64,000 nucleotides of DNA from Streptomyces sp. PKU-EA00015 (GTDB lineage: Bacteria > Actinomycetota > Actinomycetes > Streptomycetales > Streptomycetaceae), in contig NZ_JABZEE010000010.1 in NCBI RefSeq assembly GCF_013387495.1, positions 1-64,000 on the forward strand. The letters run 5' to 3'. A program made the position numbers and the translations under genes. The notes under the pieces are model-generated. The model searched no databases, had not been told where the DNA came from, and was given only the letters and a program-made list of their open reading frames with translations. Positions 34,096-41,900 of this stretch are shown here, piece after piece. Every line of letters begins with the position of its first letter. Positions within the stretch are counted from its first letter, which is position 1.

Positions 34096-34835
34096 CCGAA
34101 AACCGATCTGGAGACGCGACGGGCCCCGGGCCCGAGTCGCAGCCCACGCCCCCGGCGCTCGACGAGGTGCTGGCCGCCGCCGCGCGTCCCGCGCCAGTCG
34201 AGCCCGAGCCCGCCGAACGCGCGCTCGCGGCCTTCCGCGCCGCGCGCGCCGAAGGCGCACTCTCGCTGCCCACCCGGCCCGAGGACGACTGGCGCACCGC
34301 GCCCCCGCCGCGCATCCGCGCGCGAGGGCTCAAGGTGGGCATCGGCGCGCTCGTCGCCGGTGTGATGTTCGGCGGAGTGGCGATGGCGGCCGGCGCGATC
34401 CCGGTGCCCTTCGGCGAACCGCCGGCGCAGCGGCCCGGCCCCGTGCCCGGCGCCCCGTCCGACGGGGAGCCGCCCCCGGAGACCGTCGGCGAGCAGGCCG
34501 CGCCGCCCACGGCGGGGACATCCGCCGCGCCGTGGGGCGAGCACCCGCCGACGGCGAAGGACGAGGAGGCGCACTGCCGCGCGTACGACAAGGCGAGGCG
34601 GCGCAATGACGCCGCCGTGGCGGGCGCGATGCGGGAGCGACTGGAGGAGGCGGCGGGCGGCCCGCACGCCGTCGCGGCGTACTGCGACGAGCTGTTGGCC
34701 GAGTCGGACGCCGGACCCGGTTCCGGCGGCAGAGGACCGAAGCAGTCCCGCCCGCCGGCCGCCGACGCGCCGGATACGCCCCCGGGCAAGGACATGAACG
34801 ATTCGCCGCGGCACCGGCAGTTCCCCAAGGACTGA
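34092..34835 (+). CDS. Putative anti-sigma factor, single-pass membrane protein
   Basis: 247 residues. A soluble N-terminal part (ALDEVLAAAARPAPVEPEPA) is followed by one transmembrane helix (VGIGALVAGVMFGGVAMAAG) and a Pro-rich extracytoplasmic tail with two Cys (EAHCRAYDKARRR, AVAAYCDEL). GGAGGGG lies four bases before the ATG, which overlaps the sigma-factor stop. No zinc-binding HxxxCxxC motif is visible, so anti-sigma function rests on context and topology. Confidence 0.7.
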   Translation: MTENRSGDATGPGPESQPTPPALDEVLAAAARPAPVEPEPAERALAAFRAARAEGALSLPTRPEDDWRTAPPPRIRARGLKVGIGALVAGVMFGGVAMAAGAIPVPFGEPPAQRPGPVPGAPSDGEPPPETVGEQAAPPTAGTSAAPWGEHPPTAKDEEAHCRAYDKARRRNDAAVAGAMRERLEEAAGGPHAVAAYCDELLAESDAGPGSGGRGPKQSRPPAADAPDTPPGKDMNDSPRHRQFPKD

Positions 34836-34948
34836 GGACCGCCGCCGGTGTCAGCCCGGTCTCGCGGCCGGACGCCCCTCGGGGCCCGTGCGGGCGGACG
34901 GGGCCGGAGAGCGCTGCCGTGTGGTGCTCGAACCCGTGCCGGCGGTCC

Positions 34949-35317
34949 GCGGGCCCGTGTCGGTGGGCCAGGCCGGTGCGCGACCGGGCGATCCGCCGGG
35001 GGCGGCGTGTCGCGGACGGGGGACCGGGCTGATGCGACGGACGCTCTCTTGGACATGGGTCCGGTGGCGGTTGCAGGGCGTGCCCGGCTGCCGGCGGCGC
35101 GCGGACCCGTGGCGGTGTGTCCGGTCGGTGCGCGACCGGGCGGGGCGGCGTGGCTGTGTGTCGCGGTCGGCGGACGGACGACCGGGCCGATGCGACAGCA
35201 CGAGGTAGCACGAGGTGCGCACCGTGCGCGTGGCGCTCCAGACCGCCCGCGCCGAGCTGCCGACCACAGGCGCTCTCCTCGGGGCAATGGGTGCGGTGGC
35301 GGTTGCCAGGCGCGCCG
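34949..35317 (+). repeat. Imperfect repeats in a gene-free stretch
   Basis: This lies in a 670-base gap (34836-35505) with no gene I can support. Block X near 34950 (ggcccgtgtcggtg, then ggtgcgcgaccgggcg) recurs near 35103, and both copies run on to tgtcgcgg...gatgcgac. Block Y near 35043 (gctctc, then ggtggcggttgc) recurs near 35272. The copies have diverged and no open frame spans them convincingly, so they look like decayed duplications. Confidence 0.5.
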
Positions 35318-35428
35318 AACTCCAGGTGGCCCGGGGCCGTCAGGCGCCCGGCGGATCGACGCACCCCCCGCCCGAGCAGGCCGAGCCCTGCAGCACCCGG
35401 CGGGCGACGCGGCGGTCCCGGAACCGCG

Positions 35429-35499
35429 CGGGCCCGCCGGACGCCCCCTTCGGGGTCCGGCGGGCCCGGTGGAGGGAGCCGGCCGCGCGGCCGGCTCCC
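35429..35499 (-). terminator. Two tandem hairpins downstream of the PGRP gene
   Basis: The first hairpin (35429-35468) has a 14-bp arm CGGGCCCGCCGGAC and its complement. The second (35474-35499) has a perfect 11-bp stem GGGAGCCGGCC and a 4-base loop, seven bases from the PGRP stop on the minus strand. Together they form a strong terminator for that gene. Confidence 0.75.
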
Positions 35500-35505
35500 C
35501 GCGGA

Positions 35506-38220
35506 CTACGGCGTCAGCACCAGACCGATGCGCACACCCGTCGGCGCGCCCAGCGCCGCCGTGCCGTAGTAGACGCCGGATGCCGGCGTGATGCCGCTGC
35601 TGCTGCTGTTGTCCAGCTGCAGCACCGTGCCGTTGTTCGCGTCCTCGCCGTCCGCGCCGATCGCCACGTCCGCGCGCACGTAGCCGGACAGGTCGGCCAG
35701 CGTGACGGACGAGCCGAGGCGGTCGTTCGACTCCGTCGTGCCCGGCATGTTGGTGGTGTCCTGGTGGTACGCCACCGATCCCGTCGCCGTCGGCCCGGTC
35801 GACGAACCGCGCAGCAGGATCGCGAGGCCGGCGTTGGTCTGTGCGACGCCGCTGCGAGTGATGTCCTCGCCGGGCAGGCCGGTGAGGATGTCGTCGTAGC
35901 CGTCGAGGTTCGCGTCGCCGACGGACACGGACGCACCCATGTCGTCACCGGTCTCGCCCGTCTCCGGCACGCCGGTCGTGTCCTGGCCGAGCGACTTGCG
36001 GCCGGTCGACGTCAGACCCGTGGACGAACCGAACACGACGGTCACGGCACCGCCCTTGAGCGTGTGGCCCGACTCCGTGGTGCTCGGCTGGCCGACCGCG
36101 AGGTCCGCGTAGCCGTCGCCGTTGATGTCGCCCGAGGCGAGCGAACGGCCGCCGCGCGCGTCCAGGATGCCGACGCGCTGCAGGCCCGTGGCCGAGCCCT
36201 TGAGCCACAGCAGACGGCCCACGCCGCCCGGGTCGCGGTACGACACCGCCACGTCGCCGTAGCCGTCCTTGTTGAAGTCACCGGCCGCCGTGCTCGCGTA
36301 CGCGACAGCTCCCGTGTACGCGGCGGTGTTCAGGTATCCGGAGCGGGCGACACCGGTCGCGCTGTCGAACACCCACCAGCGGCCCGGCTTGCCCGGTGCC
36401 ACGGAGAACACGTCGGACTTGCCGTCCGCGTTGAAGTCTCCGGTGGCCACGGCGGCGCCCAGCTTCTCGCCCGCCACGCGCGTCGTCTCGTTGGTCCAGT
36501 AGGACTTGCCCGAGCTCAGCCCGGGACCGTACAGCACGGTCACCTGGCCGGTGTCCGCCTGCGTGGAGGTGCCGTCCTCGCCCGGCGCGCCGACGAGCAG
36601 GTCGCCGTAGCCGTCGCCGTTGACGTCGCCCCACGCGCTGTCCGAACCGAAGCCGTCACCGGCCTCCGAACTGCCCGGCACGCCGGTGCTGTTCTGGTTG
36701 ATCGTCCGGCGGGCGGCCGAGTTGGGGCCGGCGTCGTTGCCCGGGAGCACCACGACGCTGCCGTCGCTGCTGGAGACCCGGGGCAGGCCGACGACCAGGT
36801 CCGGCACGCCGTCCCGGTTGAAGTCGCTCGTCGGGACCGCGGAGTTGCGGCCGGCGCCGGCCGCGAAGTCGCGGATCGGGGTCAGCTTCGCGTACAGGTT
36901 CTTGCCCGGGCAGGCCGTCGCGAACGCGTCCCGGTGACCGGAGATCACGCTCATGGTGGCCGACTGGCCCTCGCTGTACTTGCCGGTGTTGCCCTGGGCG
37001 ACCAGCGTCACCGTGCCCTTGGGGTTGCCGCCGTACTGCCCGAGCTTCCAGGCCGCGACGCGCGCGGTCGACTGCAGTGCGGCGGTCGTCGGACGCCCCG
37101 CCGCCTTGCCGGTCGCCGTGTCGCCCTCGAAGTCACCGAGCAGGGCGATGCCGGTGGAGTAGCTGTTGAAGCCGTACGTGTGGGCGCCCTTGACCGGCAG
37201 GTCGGCGCCGCCGCCGCGGCCCTCGAAGACGCGGCCGCACTTGTCGACCAGGAAGTTGTAGCCCAGGTCGTTCCAGCCCTCGGTCTTGACGTGGTACGTC
37301 ATGATGCCGCGGACCAGGGCGGCGGACTCGGCGCAGCTGTAGTTGTTGGAGCCGACCGTGTGGTGGACGTAGACGGCCTGCACCTTGTCGATGTACTCGG
37401 CCGGGTCGTCGACGATCGACTCGTCGGCTCCCCACTGGGCGCGCGAGATGATCGGCGGCCGCTTCACCGTCGACGGCGGAGCGGTCGGCTTGGTGGCCGT
37501 GGGGCTGGGGCTCGTACTCGGGCTCGCCGAGCCGCTCGGGGAGGGCGACACCGAGGCCGAGTCCGTCGGCGCCGGCGTCGCGGAGTCCGTGGGGGCGCCG
37601 GGGTCCGACGGCGAGGCCGCGTCGGTGGGCGTGGCGGAGTCCGAGGGCAGCGCCGTCTCCGAGGCGAACGCGGCCGGTTCCATGCCCGTGCCGGCCGGGT
37701 TCTTCGCCTCGGCCCTGCTGACGCCCGGGTCGACCATGTGCAGCTTGAGCCCCTTGGGCAGCGCCTTGTCGGCCTTCACCCGCACCTGGACGGCGGTGGA
37801 GGGGCCGACCCACAGCGGCTCGGAGGCGCCGCGGGCCGTGCCCTCCGGGGTGTCCGGGCCGTGCGAGTCGAGCTCCAGGGCCTGCCAGGGCGACCACTTG
37901 CCCGACTTCTTCTCCCGCGTACGCACCTGCGCGGTGCCCTCGACCTCGGCCGACGCGCTGTCCCAGCCGATGCCGACGAGCGAGAACTGCTCGGTGTCGG
38001 TCGCCGGCAGCTCCCGGTCGGTGGCCGTGCCGCCGCCGAGCTGCATCGTGCGCAGGGCGGCGGCCCGCTCCTGCTGCTTCTGACCGCCGGGGGAGTCGGA
38101 CGGGTTGGCCGTGGCGATCGTGACGATGCCGGCCCCGCCGAGAACGACGGCACCGAGCGTCAACCACGCCCGGCGCTTCGTGCTCAGTGGTCGGTACGCA
38201 TGCGACGTACGCGGGCTCAA
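35506..38220 (-). CDS. Secreted PGRP-type N-acetylmuramoyl-L-alanine amidase with FG-GAP repeats
   Basis: About 904 residues. A signal anchor is near the N-terminus (RRAWLTLGAVVLGGAGIVTI). A beta-rich region and a Ser/Thr/Pro linker follow. The amidase_2/PGRP domain has candidate zinc ligands in VYVHHTVGS, ISGHRDAFA and TACPG, plus the Tyr in LGYNFLVD. The last 420 or so residues hold six or more FG-GAP repeats with calcium-type loops (DFNRDGVPD, DVNGDGYGD, DINGDGYAD, DANLDGYDD). It should cleave peptidoglycan stem peptides outside the cell. The start is taken as TTG 38220 after GGAGAGGTGGGG; an in-frame start at 38340 would add 40 residues lacking signal character. Confidence 0.85.
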   Translation of the reverse strand: MSPRTSHAYRPLSTKRRAWLTLGAVVLGGAGIVTIATANPSDSPGGQKQQERAAALRTMQLGGGTATDRELPATDTEQFSLVGIGWDSASAEVEGTAQVRTREKKSGKWSPWQALELDSHGPDTPEGTARGASEPLWVGPSTAVQVRVKADKALPKGLKLHMVDPGVSRAEAKNPAGTGMEPAAFASETALPSDSATPTDAASPSDPGAPTDSATPAPTDSASVSPSPSGSASPSTSPSPTATKPTAPPSTVKRPPIISRAQWGADESIVDDPAEYIDKVQAVYVHHTVGSNNYSCAESAALVRGIMTYHVKTEGWNDLGYNFLVDKCGRVFEGRGGGADLPVKGAHTYGFNSYSTGIALLGDFEGDTATGKAAGRPTTAALQSTARVAAWKLGQYGGNPKGTVTLVAQGNTGKYSEGQSATMSVISGHRDAFATACPGKNLYAKLTPIRDFAAGAGRNSAVPTSDFNRDGVPDLVVGLPRVSSSDGSVVVLPGNDAGPNSAARRTINQNSTGVPGSSEAGDGFGSDSAWGDVNGDGYGDLLVGAPGEDGTSTQADTGQVTVLYGPGLSSGKSYWTNETTRVAGEKLGAAVATGDFNADGKSDVFSVAPGKPGRWWVFDSATGVARSGYLNTAAYTGAVAYASTAAGDFNKDGYGDVAVSYRDPGGVGRLLWLKGSATGLQRVGILDARGGRSLASGDINGDGYADLAVGQPSTTESGHTLKGGAVTVVFGSSTGLTSTGRKSLGQDTTGVPETGETGDDMGASVSVGDANLDGYDDILTGLPGEDITRSGVAQTNAGLAILLRGSSTGPTATGSVAYHQDTTNMPGTTESNDRLGSSVTLADLSGYVRADVAIGADGEDANNGTVLQLDNSSSSGITPASGVYYGTAALGAPTGVRIGLVLTP

Positions 38221-38509
38221 GTGCCCCACCTCTCCAGAATGTCCATGTGGCGCGCCTCTTTGGGACGGGCGGCCCACGCATCCCAGCGGCCCGCGCCACA
38301 CAGGCATCACGGGTTCACGCCAACTTGTGGCGCACCTCACAGTTTTGGGGCGGTCGGCGCCTCGACGACGTCTGAAGAGCGCCGATGGTTGTACGCGCCG
38401 GCTCCGAGGTTCCTGTGAGAACGGACACCGACACGGGCCGTGATGCTCTCCGCATTGCTTTCGCTGGGACGGATGAGCTGGTCATGGCCGTTTGGTGGGG
38501 AGGAAACGG

Positions 38510-38971
38510 ATGCCGATCGAAGGGCGTGCAGCGCAGCTGCCGGACGCCGACGGCATGCAGGGGTATGCCGCAGGCTTCGTCGCCGAGATGAACGAGCGCA
38601 GCAGACTGCCGCTCGACTACAGCGTGGTGAGCCTGAGACTCGTGGACTTCGTCGTCGACGGACTCAGACGCGGCGGACCGGAGCGCTCGGGCGTCGACCG
38701 CATCCTGCAGGGCCTCGGCGCCTACGTCGGCGAGGTGATCGTCCGCCGGGCGGGCGCGCGCTGGGTCGACCTGGACGCGGAACAGACCGAGCTGTTCGGA
38801 CAGACCGTCGGCCTCCGCATGCCCGACGGCCGGGTCTGGAACCCGCTCGGCAAGGTGGTCAAGCGCTTCGAGCACGGCACCTCGGAGTCGGTCGAGCGTT
38901 TCTATCTGCTGCTGCACGGCCGCCGCCCCCCGAACCGCCGCGGCCCGCTCCCGGAGCGCGCCGCGTGCTGA
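38510..38971 (+). CDS. Small conserved hypothetical protein (DUF3806-like)
   Basis: 153 residues, soluble, with no signal peptide. The C-terminal half (GEVIVRRAGARWVDLDAEQ, GLRMPDGRVWNPLGKVVKRF) resembles the DUF3806 pattern of a conserved Trp/Asp strand followed by a Pro and Lys-Arg block. GGGGAGG lies seven bases before the ATG at 38510; the in-frame start at 38492 is weaker. It is divergent from the PGRP gene and stands alone, ending in a terminator. The function is unknown. Confidence 0.65.
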   Translation: MPIEGRAAQLPDADGMQGYAAGFVAEMNERSRLPLDYSVVSLRLVDFVVDGLRRGGPERSGVDRILQGLGAYVGEVIVRRAGARWVDLDAEQTELFGQTVGLRMPDGRVWNPLGKVVKRFEHGTSESVERFYLLLHGRRPPNRRGPLPERAAC

Positions 38972-38976
38972 AGCCG

Positions 38977-39004
38977 GGGGCTGGGGGCTGACGCCCCCAG
39001 CCCC
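38977..39004. terminator. Terminator hairpin
   Basis: A perfect 12-bp stem (GGGGCTGGGGGC) with a 4-base loop lies six bases after the small hypothetical's stop and faces the convergent vWA gene ending at 39066. Confidence 0.8.
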
Positions 39005-39065
39005 ATGCGCCGGCTTCGCGCCGCGGGGCGCCCGCCGGGCGGCGATGCCGCACCACCGCGCTTTC

Positions 39066-40481
39066 TCAGCCGATGGCGACGACACGCGCCCAGGACGGCG
39101 GGGTGTCCGGGACGTAGTCGGGGTTCTCCTCGGACACGGCGCGCACGGGACGGGGGAAGAGACCGACGACGGTGCGGCACGGCGGCTGAGCGGAGGGCCA
39201 CGGCGTCTGACCGTCCGTCAGGGCGACGATCACGTCCGGGCGGGGCCGGGAGCGGAGCGCCCGGGCGAAGCCGGAGCGCAGATCCGTTCCTCCGCCGCCG
39301 ACCAGCTCGATGTTCTCGGCGCGGCAGAGCGGGACTGCCACCCCGGCCGCCGCGTCGCAGGTGATCACCGAGACCAGGTCGCGCCGCCCGCCCACCGCCC
39401 GCGAGATCGCCGCCACCTCCAGCAGCGCGCTGCCCAGCTCGGCGTCGCTCACCGACCCGGAGGTGTCGATCACGACGCAGACCCGGGGCGGCGTACGGCG
39501 CAGGCTGGGCAGCAGCACTCCGGGGACACCGGCCGAGCGCCGGGACGGACGCCGGTAGCTGTGGTCCTCGCCCGCCCCGGGCGCACCCGCCGCCGAGCGG
39601 ACCGCCGCCCCCAGCAACTGCCGCCACGGCTGCGGCGGATGGAACGCCTCGTCCGCCCACCGGCGCCACCCCTCCGGAGCGTCGCCCGGCCGGCCCTTGA
39701 TCCCCTCGGCGACCCGGAAGCGGACCGCGTCCCGCTGCTGCCTGCTCAGCCCGTGTGCCCCGTCGGGCCCCAGCTCCCACGGCCGGACCTGCCCGTCGGC
39801 ACCACTGCCGCAGTCCAGCCAGGCCAGCTCCGCGGCGAGCCCGGACATCGACGCCGTCCGCAGGTACTCCTCCATCAGCAGCCCGTCGGGCAGCCGCAGC
39901 AGCGACGGCAGCACGGCCCCGGCAGGCAGGGGCAGACCGTCACCGTAGATGTCGTCGTTGATCTCGAAGTCGGCGGCGATGTTCCGCCGCAGCCTCCCCC
40001 AGCCATCGGCCGGGGGGACCCTCCTCCTGCCTTCGGCGGGGGCACCCCCCATCTCGCTTCGCTCGCCCGGCCCGTGCTCCGCGTGCTCCCGCGCATACCG
40101 CTCGCCCCGCCCGTGGTGGTCCCGGAGCAGATGGGAGACCTCGTGCACCCAGACGCCCGCCAGCTCCTCCACCGGGGTGCGCGCCACGAAGCCGGGGGAG
40201 ACGTAGCAGCGCCAGTGCGCGTCCACCGCCATCGTCGGCACCGACCGGTCCTCCACCACGTGCAGCGCGAAGAGCGCGGCGGCCAGGTAGGGGCGGACCT
40301 TCACCGCGTGCAGCCGGGCGGCCAGCAACTTCTCCAGGTCCAAGGAGAGTCCTGGCCGGTCGTCCGGCCCGCCGGAGCCGGCCGGCGGCCCCGGCACGGT
40401 GGCCCGCACCGGGCGCGGCGGCGCGGGCGGGGACATCGGGCGCGGCAACGGGCGCGGCCAACGCTTCGCGGCCCCTGTCAT
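39066..40481 (-). CDS. vWA-domain protein with HExxH metallopeptidase-like N-domain (DUF2201 type)
   Basis: 471 residues. The N-terminal domain has HEVSHLLRDH, a zincin-type HExxH motif, in WVHEVSH. The C-terminal vWA-like domain has an intact MIDAS start, CVVIDTSGSVSD. This architecture (DUF2201 metallopeptidase-like plus VWA-like) usually pairs with a MoxR ATPase. Its ATG at 40481 overlaps the stop of the MoxR gene (ATGA). Residues encoded by 39994-40066 come from a palindromic element inserted in frame. The module probably remodels or inserts a cofactor into a protein partner, but the target is unknown. Confidence 0.8.
   Translation of the reverse strand: MTGAAKRWPRPLPRPMSPPAPPRPVRATVPGPPAGSGGPDDRPGLSLDLEKLLAARLHAVKVRPYLAAALFALHVVEDRSVPTMAVDAHWRCYVSPGFVARTPVEELAGVWVHEVSHLLRDHHGRGERYAREHAEHGPGERSEMGGAPAEGRRRVPPADGWGRLRRNIAADFEINDDIYGDGLPLPAGAVLPSLLRLPDGLLMEEYLRTASMSGLAAELAWLDCGSGADGQVRPWELGPDGAHGLSRQQRDAVRFRVAEGIKGRPGDAPEGWRRWADEAFHPPQPWRQLLGAAVRSAAGAPGAGEDHSYRRPSRRSAGVPGVLLPSLRRTPPRVCVVIDTSGSVSDAELGSALLEVAAISRAVGGRRDLVSVITCDAAAGVAVPLCRAENIELVGGGGTDLRSGFARALRSRPRPDVIVALTDGQTPWPSAQPPCRTVVGLFPRPVRAVSEENPDYVPDTPPSWARVVAIG
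39994..40066. repeat. Streptomyces-type palindromic repeat inside the vWA gene
   Basis: The stretch reads ctcccccagccatcggccgg, then ggggacc, a second stem around ctgccttcggcgggggc, and ends accccccatctcgcttcgct. This composite of GC stem-loops ending in atctcgcttcgctcg resembles a dispersed element I know from streptomycete intergenic regions. Here it lies within codons and keeps the frame open, giving a Gly/Arg/Pro-rich insertion. Confidence 0.55.
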
Positions 40482-41791
40482 CGGCGCGACCCCGTCGGAC
40501 GCCCGGCGTCGGCCGCCGCCGCGGCCCGCCCCACCGACCGGTCCGCCCGCCGGGCGAGACCGATCACTCCGGCCAGCCGCTCCACCGCCTCCGGCACCTC
40601 CCAGTCGTCGCGCCGCAGCGAGGCCAGCGCCGATGCCGGGGCGACCAGCAGGTCCGGGGCGCCGGTCTCCAGCGCCCGGACCAGCACCGCCCACCCCGCC
40701 TCCCACCGCTCCCGCTCCGGCCGCGCCCCGACGGCGGCCACGACCGCCTCCAGCGCGGCCTGACGCAGATCACCCCGCACCGGCAGCTCGGCGGAGGAGG
40801 GATCGGCCAGCAGCGTCTCGGGGTCCGGCAGGTCCATCCGGTCCAGATGGGCAAGGAGTTCGAGCCCCGGCCCGTCCCCCACCGCACCCCGCACCAGCAG
40901 CGCCAGCACCTCCCGGGAGACGGAGGCCGCCGTGCCGAAGGCCAGCAGGGTCAACGCAGCCTCCCAGCTCCGGGGCGAGGGCCAGGCACCGCCGCGCCGC
41001 GTCTCGGTGTTCGGCAGCCGGTGGATCAGCGTCGGCCGTGCCTCCAGGAAGCCGCAGACCGCGCGCCGGGCGAAAGCCACCGCCTCCGAAAGCCGCTCCG
41101 GCACCAGCCGGGGCAGCTCCGCCCGGGGCCAGACGCCGCCCAGCCCGCGCACCACCACCTCCCGGTCGTGCACCCAGTACAGATGCACGAACCGATTGGC
41201 CAGCGGCGGGCTCAGCTCCCACCCGTCCGCCGCCGACGCGCGCGGATTGGCGGCGGCGACGATCCGCACCCCCGGCGGCAGTTGCAGCGCACCGACCCTC
41301 CGCTCCAGGACGACCCGGAGCAGCGCGGCCTGGACGGCCGGGGTGGCGGTGGAGAGCTCGTCCAGGAAGAGCAGCCCCCGCCCGGCCCGCACGAGCTCCA
41401 CGGCCCACTGCGGCGGCGCCATCGGCACCCCCTGCACCGCCGGGTCGTCGCCCACGACGGGCAGCCCGGAGAAGTCGGACGGTTCGTGGACGCTGGCGAT
41501 CACGGTCGTCAGCGGCAGGTCGAGGGAGGCGGCGAGCTGCGTCAGGGCCGCGGTCTTGCCGATGCCCGGCTCGCCCCAGAGCAGCACCGGCAGGTCGGCC
41601 GCGACGGCCAGGGTGAGCGCCTCGAGCTGCTCGTCGGGGCGCGGCTCGGTGGTGGTGCTCCGCAGAAGGGTCAGGAGATCCTCGGCGAGGGCCAGTTGGG
41701 GACCGGATGCGGATGCGGATGCGTCGGCGGGGGTGGGTGCGGGCGTGCCGGCGGCCGGAACCGGGGCGGGCAGGAGGGTACTGGAGGTCAT
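40478..41791 (-). CDS. MoxR-type AAA+ ATPase
   Basis: 437 residues. The N-terminus of about 45 residues is Ala/Pro-rich. The AAA core has Walker A GEPGIGKTA, Walker B GLLFLDELST and the sensor Asn in VAAANPRA. A helical C-terminal domain follows. MoxR proteins act with vWA partners as chaperones that activate target complexes; the vWA partner is the next, overlapping gene. AGGTGA lies before ATG 41791; ATG 41797 is an alternative. The 109-base gap to the upstream gene suggests one operon. Confidence 0.85.
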   Translation of the reverse strand: MTSSTLLPAPVPAAGTPAPTPADASASASGPQLALAEDLLTLLRSTTTEPRPDEQLEALTLAVAADLPVLLWGEPGIGKTAALTQLAASLDLPLTTVIASVHEPSDFSGLPVVGDDPAVQGVPMAPPQWAVELVRAGRGLLFLDELSTATPAVQAALLRVVLERRVGALQLPPGVRIVAAANPRASAADGWELSPPLANRFVHLYWVHDREVVVRGLGGVWPRAELPRLVPERLSEAVAFARRAVCGFLEARPTLIHRLPNTETRRGGAWPSPRSWEAALTLLAFGTAASVSREVLALLVRGAVGDGPGLELLAHLDRMDLPDPETLLADPSSAELPVRGDLRQAALEAVVAAVGARPERERWEAGWAVLVRALETGAPDLLVAPASALASLRRDDWEVPEAVERLAGVIGLARRADRSVGRAAAAADAGRPTGSRR

Positions 41792-41900
41792 GGGCATCAC
41801 CTGAAGTGGGATAAGGGAACGGGACGGCCCGTCCGGGATGTTGTGGGGCGTGCGGCGCGGAAGGCGCGGTGCGAGTACGGACTTGGGGTGGGGCGGCCGG

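Noticed and set aside
35215..38418. 1067-codon open frame on the plus strand
   Set aside because: Antisense of the PGRP/FG-GAP gene; Arg-rich product with no family features.
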